Shown here: positions 26,501-36,064 of the stretch, in pieces
Layout of the letters: every line of letters begins with the position of its first letter
Position numbering within the stretch: position 1 is the first letter of the stretch
Origin: Sipunculus nudus
Taxonomy: Eukaryota; Annelida; Sipuncula; Golfingiida; Sipunculidae
Reading direction: 5' to 3'
Assembly (NCBI GenBank): GCA_026874595.1
Contig: CM049320.1
Span: 18,984,988-19,048,987 of the forward strand
DNA: 64,000 nt
Translations under genes and position numbers: made by a program
Notes under the pieces: generated by a model
What the model saw: only the letters and a program-made list of their open reading frames with translations
Told to the model about the DNA's origin: nothing
Databases searched by the model: none

Positions 26501-28021
26501 TGTGTAAGAGGCCCCCTGGCGGTGTTAAAAGACACTTGGATGGAAAACAGTTCTCAAAGTAGCTTGTTAAAATATGTTCAGGAATTCAAGGAGAAATTAA
26601 GTAGGGCAAATGAAATCGCCCAAGAACATTTAAAGAACGCCCAAAACAAAATGAAAGTATGGTATGACAAAAAGACGACAAAAAGAGAATTTAAACCTGG
26701 TGATAAAGTTCTGGTATTATTCCCAATTCCAGGACATCCCCTGCAAGCAAAATACTCTGGACCATACAAAGTTGTTGAGAAGAAATCAAATTTGAATTAT
26801 GTGATTGATACTCCTGATCGTAGAAAGTCGCAACAACTTTGTCATATAAATATGTTGAAAGAATATCATGACAGATCAGCGGAAACATGTCAATCTAGTC
26901 CTCCCCAAACAAATTTGGTACTCATTAAAGAAACTGAAAAGAATGCCGAGGATGTTCTCATGAAGAAAACTGAACATCCTGTAAAACTGAACAACTCTGA
27001 TATTTTAAATAATTTAGATCAGAAATTGTCACATTTGGATTTCGATCAGTTATCAGAGCTGAAGGAAATCCTGATAAATTATGGCTCTTTATTTCCTGAT
27101 GTCCCCAGTAGAACTAATGTACTACAGCATGATGTAGACGTAGGAGATGCTTCCCCTATTAAACAGGCACCATATAGAGCTGGTCCCCAAAAGTTACAAG
27201 CCATAAAGAATGAAATAAAGTATATGATAGAGAATGATATTATTGAAAACAGCAGTAGTGCCTGGAGTTCCCCATGTTTGTTGATAAAGAAGCCTGATAT
27301 GACCTACAGATTTTGTACAGACTATCGAAAAGTTAACACTGTAACAATAACAGATACTTACCCTTTGCCCAGAGTGGAAGATTGCATTGATAGGATTGGA
27401 TCTGCTACGTATATTAGCAAGTTAGATCTGTTAAAAGGTTATTGGCAGGTACCTCTTACCGAACGGGCTAAGCAAATATCTGCGTTTGTAACGCCAAACG
27501 GTTTGTTCCAGTACAAAGTTATGCCCTTCGGAATGAAAAATGCGCCAGCCTGCTTCATGAGACTTATGAATTGTGTATTATCTGGCTTAGATAACTGTAC
27601 TTGCTATATTGATGATGTTGTTGTATACAATCACATATGGGAAGATCATAAACAAAGTTTGGTAGAACTCTTTGAGAGACTGAAAAAAGCAGGATTGACA
27701 GTTAATCTTGCCAAGAGTGAGTTTTGTCGTGCAACTGTAACATATTTAGGGCACGAAGTAGGTCAAGGTTGTGTAAAACCAATTGCCAGTAAAGTATCTG
27801 CTATCGTAGAATTTCCAGTTCCTACTAATCGCAAGGAACTAATGCGATTCTTAGGAATGACTGGGTATTACAGGAAATTTTGTCAGAACTTTGCAGAAGT
27901 TGTAAATCCGTTAACGGACCTATTGAAAAAGGACAGAAAATTCCATTGGAATAAAAACTGTCAAAATGCTTTTGAAAGAGCCAAAGCTATATTACAAAAT
28001 ATTACAGGCTCCAAATTTTGA
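23549..28021 (+). CDS. gag-pol: Gag-protease-integrase-reverse transcriptase polyprotein
   Basis: A 1490-residue frame. Gag: residues 1-410, with a charged helical stretch at 85-140, a capsid-like region at 150-320 whose end (about 225-320) resembles a SCAN domain, and a CCHC zinc knuckle (C391, C394, H399, C404). Protease: D474-T-G. Integrase: zinc-binding H767/H774 and C804/C807, catalytic D838, D897 and E933 (35 residues between the last two), and a GPY module at 1071-1073; no chromodomain. Reverse transcriptase: about 1185-1455, with catalytic D1293 and Y-I-D-D at 1353-1356. The TGA at 28019 cuts the frame off just before RNase H. Gag and Pol share one frame with no shift between them. 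The start at 23549 is the first ATG after the leader and fits a normal Gag N terminus. Confidence 0.95.
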   Translation: MGTEFKPNEIIPQLRENRSLLYTLKKNELEIVALHLNIDIMDVCTVEGLRNVLKKSLYGDVESKEESDLEEKPIKEPLGATAIDPIELELRKYELKLKYELKAQVETDKLKYEAQVETEIRRCEIERETQIKLKELELQNPQNRKAPEPSEFLFRNSTKVPPFNENEVERYFSYFERVATLMAWPKGQWTLLLQSVLVGRAQDVYTALTDEQCRDYDTVKEVILRAYELVPEAYRLKFRNATKRENQSHVEYARDKESAFNRWCQSMKIDQDFEKLKQLILIEEFKRHIRSDIKIFLDEHKVRNVNEAGVLADEFALTHRPSYTSHRRRYVEKREGSKSPKLGRRKGSPYYRGHSGSGEPQSDHGKPQYKSQSDSPAQHKEGQPRTGPKYCTFCEFKGHTESECYRKRYGQSKPKPNALTVTQSMKPVTMPSKLETKGETQSPVHESFQPFVSDGFVQLEGNHARKARVKILRDTGATQSLVLKSVLPFSQESYAGCSVLVQGVNSEFLEVPLHRVKLESDLVSEFVTVGVCSKLPAEGISLLLGNDLAGDRVKIDPRMTKLPSTDRDTDLLQQEFPGVFPGCVVTRAMSKKASLKPESSVLDLSQTFMAHSNDDVSGLKPVTRVNIKSPACDPSGTPSPKDSTTNVVQGKQTLNRNLQRSTNGVKSPDQNGHEQLKKDRSVKNVEVSLKTDDLIAMQKKDPDIASLRENALTKEEADKVPTCFTLQNDVLVRKYRPPTVPADETWKTLYQIVVPPEYRPEILKLAHDHPMAGHLGVRKTKHKILQHFYWPKLKRDVAKYCKTCHVCQMIGKPTHQISPAPLSPIPTTHDAFESIILDCVGPLRKTKHGNEYVLTIMCTATRFPEAIPLRTISAKKIVEALVKFFTTFGLPRTIQTDQGSNFMSNIFAQVMAELGIKHYKSSAYHPESQGALERFHQTLKNMIRAYCLDTGNQWDEGLPFLIFAAREAVQESLGFSPFELVYGHCVRGPLAVLKDTWMENSSQSSLLKYVQEFKEKLSRANEIAQEHLKNAQNKMKVWYDKKTTKREFKPGDKVLVLFPIPGHPLQAKYSGPYKVVEKKSNLNYVIDTPDRRKSQQLCHINMLKEYHDRSAETCQSSPPQTNLVLIKETEKNAEDVLMKKTEHPVKLNNSDILNNLDQKLSHLDFDQLSELKEILINYGSLFPDVPSRTNVLQHDVDVGDASPIKQAPYRAGPQKLQAIKNEIKYMIENDIIENSSSAWSSPCLLIKKPDMTYRFCTDYRKVNTVTITDTYPLPRVEDCIDRIGSATYISKLDLLKGYWQVPLTERAKQISAFVTPNGLFQYKVMPFGMKNAPACFMRLMNCVLSGLDNCTCYIDDVVVYNHIWEDHKQSLVELFERLKKAGLTVNLAKSEFCRATVTYLGHEVGQGCVKPIASKVSAIVEFPVPTNRKELMRFLGMTGYYRKFCQNFAEVVNPLTDLLKKDRKFHWNKNCQNAFERAKAILQNITGSKF

Positions 28022-28402
28022 TAAACCGTTTTCTCTCATGACGGATGCCAGCGATTGCGGTGTAGGCGCTGTGCTCATCCAAGACGATGACTTTAACATA
28101 AGTCATCCGGTTTGCTACTATTCAAAGAAATTTTTACCTCATCAAAAGATTATTCTACTATTGAAAAGGAAACTCTGTCACTATTGATGGCGTTACAGCA
28201 CTTTGAAGTATATTTGGGCTCTACGCCTTATGAAATAACTGTTTATACAGATCATAATCCCATAACATTTCTTCATAAGATGAAGAATAATAATCAGAGA
28301 TTAATGAGATGGAGTCTAGCCCTGACAGAGTTTAACCTAGTTATCAAACACATTAAGGGCTCCGATAACATAATCGCTGATACGTTATCGAGACGTTATT
28401 AA
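28022..28402 (+). pseudogene. RNase H domain, out of frame with RT at two points
   Basis: RNase H sequence continues directly after RT, but in another frame: the next frame over covers LMTDASDCGVGAVL and YYSKKFLPHQK up to about 28142. The reading then returns to the original frame with STIEKETLSLLMALQHF, TVYTDHNPITFL and a terminal DTLSRRY before TAA at 28400. The catalytic D, E and D positions are all visible. The first change lies between about 27990 and 28018, and the second in the CAAAAG run near 28142-28148. The two changes cancel each other. RNase H removes the RNA strand during reverse transcription, so as written this copy would be defective. Base-calling indels are an alternative. 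Confidence 0.85.
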
Positions 28403-28625
28403 TTTTGATCTGATGATTGACTCTTGTTATAGCCTCGGACATGTTTTGTCCTTTGGAAGAGTTGTATTACATATATTACATGTATTAAGATATTGCTGAT
28501 TATACTATTTGTGATGATGATAATTAATTAGCTGTAAGAAGCATAAACTAATGCTTAAGATGTCAAACTACTCATAAACTCGTCATACAGTGCTAATGCT
28601 TTGCTCTCCTTACCTTCTTTCTTTT
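28403..28625 (+). other. 3' untranslated region of the Gypsy element
   Basis: 223 bp between the RNase H stop and the purine tract. No open frame of envelope type, no membrane segment, and no extra gene seen. Confidence 0.7.
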
Positions 28626-28636
28626 AAGGGTGGGGG
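28626..28636 (+). other. Polypurine tract
   Basis: AAGGGTGGGGG lies immediately before the TG of the 3' LTR, the normal place for the plus-strand primer. One T interrupts it. Confidence 0.75.
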
Positions 28637-29369
28637 TGTTGCATGGACGTCACCCGGACATCGGAGGATGGCGCCACGAAGTGGTGTGGCCGCCCCCGTT
28701 TCAACGCTTATGGATCCACCCCGCTATCAGTGACTACTGACGCGCTTTGAGAAACATAAAAACTATTCTTGGACCATTCAGTACTGGTTTTGCAGTTCTG
28801 CCGGCGCTATCGTTTCTCTCAAGCAAAACCACAAACTTCTGCGGTTTCCCCCCATTGTTGAAAACCTATAAAACGAACTCGCCTGCAGTACGAGGCGGGA
28901 CTATTGACTTCGCCAACGCCACGTTGCTGTTATCCCCGGGGACCGTGACCGTGGGCTCTTGGTCCCCAAGCCCACGGAATGCCATGAAACCACGCCATGA
29001 ACTTTATTATTTAAGAAGAGGAGAGACTTTGTTTGTTTGGTGCCACATGGATTAATACAGGACTTCAGTTTTGTGTGTGCCCGAATTATGTGTTGATGAT
29101 GGACTTCAGTTTCTCGTATACCGGATTCAGTTAAGTATTTCGTTACAGTTCGTTATTTAGAGACTCAGTTTTCGTCAGAGACTTGGTTATAAATTACGTT
29201 ATGTATTGACTATTATATTATTTGTGTATGAATGTAAATATTGTAATCTAGTAATATAGTACTGTTTTTGCACCAATATTTTGGTTACGCATTCATTTGA
29301 AGAGAACGTGTCTGAGCATATGTGTTACGGTTCGGCCTGAGTTGTTTGGTGTGAAAAGGGACCGTAACA
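28637..29369 (+). repeat. 3' LTR (733 bp)
   Basis: Same length as the 5' LTR and about 99.5 percent identical by eye (four differences). It is followed by the ACTT target copy at 29370-29373. Confidence 0.95.
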
Positions 29370-29373
29370 ACTT

Positions 29374-30240
29374 ATAACCGGTTTAACTTGTTCAACGGTT
29401 ATGCTTGGGAGAAAACCGATAAACAAGTCATCTAAGTCATCATATATGTTTCTGAATCACTGGACCACGCTTCTATTCGATTTTTTATCTCGGTAAATTT
29501 AAAATATGCGCTGAACCTCAGTTTGGTCAGCTCGTAGTTGTCCTTCCAGATTGGATGGAGAGGTTCTTTTGTCACCCAAAGCAGAATATTTGTTACCTTG
29601 AACAGTTTCGTTTGATTGTTAACATTTTCTGAAATTATCAGCAAATAGTGTCGTTGTTTTCCCTCTATCACACATGTGAGTTACTTGAACACACTATGCT
29701 TTTGGTTTCTTAGTCAATAGTCAGCCTAGATTTTCTCCATCTCATTCTTATACCTCTTCTCTCTTTTTGCTGTTCGTATCTCGTCGTTAAACCATTGTGT
29801 GCTAGGTCCTTTTCTTTATTACACCTGTAATCATCAGTGCGCGTTTATTTTTGAACTGATGCACGTATCTGATCATACTGATCTGCCATAGCATCAACTG
29901 AATCACAGTTTTGAATGAGATCTGTCTGTTCAAGAATATGCATTGCTAAAGATGAACAATCAACCTGCTTGATTTTTCTAAGCGATATAGACTGAGTCGC
30001 TGGAGCTGGCCTCCTGACATTAAGTGCTACTTGTACACAGAAATAATCTGATATGTCCAGTGATGTAACAGTGAAAATAGTGATAGAACGCTCACATGTG
30101 CGACCTAGAAACATTTCTAATAATCCTCCAAGCCGATGTATAGGTTCCTTGACATATGTTTCCAGATTTAATGAGTAACAAGAAATGGATAAGTCTGCAA
30201 GTCATCTATGTGTAAGTAATGTACTATACTCATGAGCAGA
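29374..30240 (-). mobile_element. Antisense CR1/L2-like LINE fragment, copy B, 5' portion
   Basis: Minus-strand reading gives an endonuclease end (VTSLDISDYFCVQVALNVRR, PAPATQSISLRKIK), then TQWFNDEIRTAKREKR near 29795, then the linker EPLHPIWKDNYELTKLRF. The remainder lies at 21792-22657 on the other side of the Gypsy element. The linker around 29710-29860 is present here but deleted in copy A, so copy B is the better source for this part of the LINE. The usual SDHF near the endonuclease end reads SDYF. Confidence 0.75.
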
Positions 30241-33224
30241 GCTTGCCTGATTCATGAGAAATTGAGCAATAAAACGCACAACTCTTGCACCATTACTTTA
30301 ATTTCGTGTGTCCAATTTTCTCCTGTAGTTTTACATGTGTGAGATGTTTTACTCGTATGGCACAAGATGTCTTAGATAATTTATAGATTAAATGTGATAA
30401 TATGTCCGATGTCCTAACACAAATATTTTCTATACAGCCCTCATTCCTCATATAACATATGTTAACACAAACACTGGTAACAGAACGTCCCTTAATACAA
30501 GTCCTTCAGGGGTTATACCAAGCTTTGATTCTTTATACTTCCTACCTCCACGACTGACCTCACCCCCCCCCCCCCCCGCCCCCCCATAAAAAAAATCTTG
30601 TCGTGCTATCAAGTAGTCAGGGATGTGATATACAAAAGGGTGGATAAAGTAATAGTTATGACGTCTACGAGAGAACGACTAAGAATATGGTTTATTCAAA
30701 CATAAAACAATAAACAATGGTGGTTCCTAATTACTAATTCCCATGCAACACCTTCAAGAAATATTATAATAAAAAGTAATTGGATATCGACCGATTTTTT
30801 TTCAATGTACGAAGACCTTTTATACTAAATAATTGGTTTAACCTTATCTTGAGAATGGCATCTGCATCTATCCGATTCTGTCATATCAATACATATGCCT
30901 GGGTGGTCGTTTCTTGATCCCTGCCAAAAAAAAAACCCCAAAAAAAAAAACATGCACTTATTTACTCTGCTCGCAAATATAAGGCAACAGCTACCTAATA
31001 TGCAGGCGTCTATCATAATTACTGCATTAATGTGCTGGACATTTGTAGCCCCGCTAATCAACCGAATCCGTACAAAATATATAGCATTCAAACGTAGTTA
31101 ATTGGAATAGAATACTTCCTGTAAGGTAAACTAAGCCTCAGATTTGCATTTTAGGCGGCCATGTAACAGTCAGTCAATAGGGGATTGAAATGATGTTTTT
31201 ATATGTACAGTGCTGCATTGATTAACCCTTTTCAACTTAGTTCTTGAACATAAAGCAAGACCAGAGTGCAGTTCTAAGTGCTACCGCTGAAACCAACGAA
31301 GTTTAGTCACGATGGGTTGGTACTAACATAATTACCCCTCAGAGTTTATAATTCACGATATTAAAAGGGTCACCTTTATTTTGCAAACATTTCAGTTCGA
31401 CTGATGCGAGCATGGAAACTTTAATATCCGACTGGCCGAGAATGATTATTTAAATATCAACGCAATAAGCAACTGATTAAAAAAAATGATTTAATCTACT
31501 GTGTCATGGATTATTTTGATAAATTTATGTGTAATATGTAAACTTGACAGAATTTACATAACATGTGAATGTATGCTGAAGAGGGTCACTGTGTGTATCC
31601 CGTGACCAAGGATTACAGAAAATACTGCGGGTTCTTTGTTTTTTTTTGTATAACGTTTATACGGATCAGCAGATAATTATTCTTTACCAGGAACCCATTG
31701 TTTGTTCTGTGTCTCTTTCTTTGTAGATACACATTATGGTTTTTTAATTATTAGAATATTAATAGCAAATAATAATATTGCTGACGCCTCCATTTATCAC
31801 CAAAATCAACAATTTTCAATATTGAAAACATCTGTCACTTGCGTATTAAATTCGTATTATTTTACTATATCCCTCATGTTCAATTGCCCAATAATAATTT
31901 GAATATATTATATTATATATATATATATATAAACACGTATATATACATATACATAACATTATATAATATTATACAATATTATATTATATAATATTATATT
32001 ATATCATATCATATTACATATAAACTGTCCGTCTGGTCACTGTTGTCATTGGCTTGGCAACCATAGGTGCTGACGTCCTTTGGCTGATTCTATAACTCAG
32101 GGAGCTACTGTTGGTGTAACTTTATTTTATTTAAAAATAAATACTAGGGACAGACCCTTAATTCCCACATGCGCCCGTTCAGTTAAGGGTATTATCGTGT
32201 ACGCAAATAGACCTATCAGAGCTCGAAAAGGGCGCGGTGATGAGACACGGAAACACACAAAGGACAGCATCCACGCGAGATACATTTCACAGAGAGAGCT
32301 TAATTGTCGGCTAGGGAGAAGTGTCAGCTAAGTTTAAAGCGGAATTACACTTTATTTGGATTACGCCCGAATCCTCAAATTATAGTATGATAGAAAAATT
32401 AGGGAATATATATAAAAGATACTGAATGAAATATTCCATTATGTTTTATAAACCTGTCACATATGTTTAAAAAGACAAATTACCTGGTACATTGACAACG
32501 ATTATGGTTTAGGATAGCATGACCAGAATGATATTAGCGACTTCACCATGTGACATGGCAAGAACACTGTTTATCTTGGTCTATCTCAGGATGGTTGTGA
32601 CACATCACATCTTATTAAACCATTAGATCAGTGTTATTAAATTGTATTCTACAAACCTTACACAGTGGGGTTTTTAACGTTTTTCAGATATTTATTTAAT
32701 AAACCGTAACCATGTTAAAATTATTTCAACTTTGTATGAGCTATTTTCACTAATTTTCACTTTGTAGTTTAGTTTTAAAGTCCCACCAAAATTTTCATTT
32801 TACTGGATATTTTACTTTACTCCGCAGAATCATTTATTCTATATTTCAATTCCGGCGATGTGTCTAAACCTTTCTTTAAACTCTTGGCCAATTTCGACCC
32901 CTGTCGTCTTAATCAAATTCTTTGTCATCTCCCGTCGCTGAGTGAAATAACAATATATTATAACAAGGACACACAGTTTAGTATATATATATATATATAT
33001 AAATATATATATAGTATATTCTTGTTACAATAATAGCTTTTTCCAAATAAATTCATATAAGTCTTATTTTAGTGTAAACAGGCTTCTTCAATGTGTAGCA
33101 CGCAAGCTCGCTTGCTCATAACCTAGTGAACCTGATTTTACATTAATTCATTTTAAAAGAATCCATCTAGGAAAAGAGAAAAAATAACAGAGCGGCTTTT
33201 CTGTTCAGAAATATTATATACTTA

Positions 33225-33226
<2 letters not shown>

Positions 33227-33264
<38 letters not shown>
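33227..33264. repeat. (AT)n microsatellite left of the hairpin
   Basis: 38 bp of AT repeat ending two bases before the left arm of the inverted repeat. Confidence 0.95.
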
Positions 33265-33265
<1 letters not shown>

Positions 33266-33266
<1 letters not shown>

Positions 33267-33370
33267 CGAAAGTTAAGATAAACAGTGACGCCTTTTAGAG
33301 AGACTAACTAGTTTATTAAAAAAACTAGTTAGTCTATCTAAAAGGCGTCACTGTTTATCTTAACTTTCGC
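33266..33370. repeat. 49-bp near-perfect inverted repeat with 7-bp loop
   Basis: The left arm 33266-33314 (starting GCGAAAGTTAAGATAAACAG) and right arm 33322-33370 are reverse complements with one mismatch, separated by ATTAAAA. The first 30 or so stem bases are not AT-repeat sequence, so the match is not a by-product of low complexity. It lies between two (AT)n tracts, just past the end of duplication copy B. It could form a DNA cruciform or a long RNA hairpin, or be a small foldback element. Confidence 0.95.
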
Positions 33371-33398
33371 TTCAACTACAGACTAACCCGGCTATACC

Positions 33399-33401
<3 letters not shown>

Positions 33402-33465
<64 letters not shown>
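33402..33465. repeat. (AT)n microsatellite right of the hairpin
   Basis: 64 bp of AT repeat, 31 bp after the right hairpin arm. Open frames of the IYIYIY type across it are artefacts. Confidence 0.95.
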
Positions 33466-33467
<2 letters not shown>

Positions 33468-34772
33468 CTGATATATAATGTGGCATGACTAAATTTTGTT
33501 ATCCAAAAACCTTGGCTGGTGGTCAAGAAGTGTAATTCATAACCCCGAAAACACGTTATCTTAGGACAAGGAAATGATATAGTAAATATATCAACAGTTA
33601 CATTTCCTGTGTAAATATGTTGTAAAGCACAGATTTGATGTGCAGAGGTACTAAGATATAGCAACAGAGTGCTGCACTTGTTGTGTTTCTGTTTACTGAC
33701 AATAGATTATCAGATAATTGGTTACCATTAAAATGTTTTTATTGTTCCTCCATGTCCATATGATGGTTATATTCCTTTTCACAGACTACCCACTGTATGG
33801 TAATAATAATGACAATAATAATAATAATTAAAAATAATAATAATAATATGTTATTATGTTATTAACGCTTATATTAATCAACAGGATTTCACTCACAGAG
33901 CGCATCCCTCCGCCATTTCAAGACTGGTATCCATATTTACATCAAGAATATTCCTGTCTTTAAACATACCAGTCTTAATTCTTAAAGCACCTTAACGGCA
34001 ACGTTGTACATTAGTAGTTTTCGTGTCAAATATGTACATTTGCCCTGATAGTTTGAATATCAACCCAAACTCGACCCCAACCTCCCAAATATATGAGTAG
34101 TCAGGCAAATATTCTTGCATGTATCACCAGACTCACCACATTTCAAATCCAGCCATATATATCTAATACTTAAAAAGAGAATTCGCTCCACCTTTGTCCT
34201 CAATGTTCTCTGAAATCGCATTGCGTATGACACTGTTCCATACCTCATTTTAAAGTTTATTATCCCCGCAGTGACAGAGGCGACATTGAGTGATTTTTCC
34301 GTTGTTACTGACTTGCGCGGAGGTTAGACCAGAGCACAGCCGAACCGCTGCCTTCGGCAATGACCGGAATGCATGCATCGTGGTAACTCGACCTCAAACA
34401 CAGGATTAAGGAGTTATGTTCATATGAATAACGCTTGCTTGCAGTGAGGGATTTGAACATGTCTGGCCTTACATTTGACCCAGGTTCTCACCCACCTGCG
34501 TGGTCAGTTAAAGTGAAACACACATGTTTCTCGCTTTATGAAACGAAGGGTTCAACCCAGAAAGATTAATGACAAAACCTAATTCAAGGTCCCAATTTCA
34601 GGAACAGGGGTCGGTAGGGTTGGTGGCGGGGGTTTCAGGCTTCAAAATATGTCTGATACAATGGAAAAAAAAGGTTGCGGCGGCTGGAAAGGGATATATA
34701 CTCTTTGCATGTAGTCCCATTGGGTCCGCTTCTGCTACTTACGAGTTATGCATATTTATGTTTTTTTCTTCA
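33466..34772. other. No gene recognised; (AAT)n run
   Basis: An AAT-rich trinucleotide stretch lies near 33802-33850. The rest shows no domain or dependable exon. Confidence 0.45.
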
Positions 34773-35219
34773 GGAACAGTTCCCTTGCAACGTACATTTA
34801 ATTAATCTTTCGTTTGTTCCTCACCTCAACCTATACTTCATACGTCCAACAATAGAAACCAGTCAAAGATCATCAGAAAACCTAAATGCCCCGCATCCCA
34901 TTCTGGTTCGCAATGTAAACATCATCACTGACCAGGTCATCAAGGTAAACATACAGGGGTATGAATTTCTTGTCACGAGCACGGCGAGCACAGCGAGACA
35001 GTATCCCACTGAAAACTTATATTTTCTTTTGACTTTTAGAATAAAACATGAGCCTACATTCCACATCACAGTTAATATATCTCCCCTTTTCCCGATAAAA
35101 AGCCTATTAGTATTGATAATCGACCTCCATCCCCCCCCCCCAATACAAAAGCGGCCCAAGGCTGCCGTGCAGATATTCAGTCTTACATATATCATCGAAC
35201 CTCACCATTTCATATCCAG
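34773..35219 (+). CDS. Possible 447-bp internal exon, function unknown
   Basis: An acceptor with a strong pyrimidine run (TTTTTTTCTTCAG) ends at 34772, and a donor CCAG|GTAGAT starts at 35220. The frame between is fully open for 149 codons and leaves two bases at the end. Composition is normal, with alternating hydrophobic stretches (for example NLYFLLTFRIKHEPTFHITV) and a proline run HPPPP. The family is not recognised. A long open frame also exists on the minus strand here (34863-35195), so the openness may partly reflect local composition. Confidence 0.3.
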
Positions 35220-35479
35220 GTAGATACCTTGTAGATTTGACAATTAATGAAGTGTTTTATGACATGAAGACGCCAACTAGTAAACGCCCCCGCTTCTATT
35301 CGTATTAAATCACATCAGGACTCTGACACAAGCAAAGGCACATCCTCGATTAGTGTATACATTCCTGTCAAATTCGTCTTCATAATTTAACTTCACAAGG
35401 AATTTTATGTATAAGCATAGGGGGAAAACATCGGCCCAGGGGAAAATTAACCGCTTCAAATTTGGACCCTCCATTTCCT

Positions 35480-36060
35480 GTGGTTAGTGTTGGCGGTGCT
35501 GCCGTCTGTTGGCTGATTCTATCAGTTAATCTAGTTTTATTACCTCAAACAGGATGATACGCTTTCAGACTAGTTCGTGTGTGTATTTGTGTTTGTGTTT
35601 TTTTTTTTTTTTTTTTTCACAACATAACTCACCCAATCGTGGACGGAATCTCATTTTTGGTTGTATCGGGGAAGTTATCCGTCATTAACTAATATGCACC
35701 GATGTACAGTCACTTATGCACGAATGAACCTGGCAATATTGACCGAATAAGTGAATACAAACACATGCATAGAAAGATCCGACAACAGGGACCCCCTACA
35801 TGGCTCGCATTCATTAGCATGCACCTTTTTTGTTAAGTTATATATAAAGATAATGGAATATATGGAAAAGATATTAAATGAAATATGGTTTCATAAAGTT
35901 GTCGGTAATGATTAAAAAGGGAGATTTACAGTGTTAGTGGATGAAGGTTTAGGTCAGCATTAACATAATGCTGTCTGCGAACTCACCATATCACTTGGCA
36001 GTTATAGTATTTATTTTACAGGATGCTTGTGAAACGACATTTGAGAATTTGTATAACACA
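35480..36060 (+). repeat. Diverged third partial copy of the duplicated segment
   Basis: GTTGGCTGATTCTAT near 35508 matches the CTTTGGCTGATTCTATAACT block of copy B (near 32079). From 35825 to about 36035 the order of short matches (ATTAAATGAAATATGGTTTC, AACTCACCATATCACTTGGCA, GGATGCTTGTGA) follows copy A 17945-18145. It is much more diverged than A is from B. This shows that the non-LINE part is an older repeat family. Confidence 0.6.
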
Positions 36061-36064
36061 CATA

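Larger units (their letters stand above)
22658..29369 (+). mobile_element. Near-complete Gmr1-like Ty3/Gypsy retrotransposon (Gag-PR-IN-RT-RH order)
   Basis: A 6712-bp LTR retrotransposon: 733-bp LTRs that begin TGTTGC and end TAACA, a primer-binding site three bases after the 5' LTR, one long gag-pol frame, a purine-rich tract before the 3' LTR, and a 4-bp ACTT target duplication (22654-22657 and 29370-29373). The two LTRs differ at only four positions by eye (22871, 23296, 23335, 23379), so insertion was recent. Integrase comes before reverse transcriptase, as in Ty1/Copia, although all domains are of Ty3/Gypsy type. That combination defines the Gmr1-like group. There is no env-like frame after RNase H. 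RNase H is out of frame with RT at two sites. Confidence 0.95.
21792..33193 (+). repeat. Segmental duplication, copy B, carrying the Gypsy insertion
   Basis: Homologous to 14184-18731 at both ends. Removing 22658-29373 (the element plus one target copy) leaves about 4.69 kb, close to the 4.55 kb of copy A. The antisense LINE part is 21792-22657 plus 29374-30240, and the non-LINE part runs to 33193. Copy B begins inside the LINE, so its 3' tail seen in copy A is missing. The breakpoint therefore lies within the LINE. Confidence 0.9.

Noticed and set aside
28403-28636. Possible envelope gene after RNase H in the Gypsy element
   Set aside because: Only about 230 bp separate the RNase H stop from the 3' LTR, and no open frame of useful size is there.
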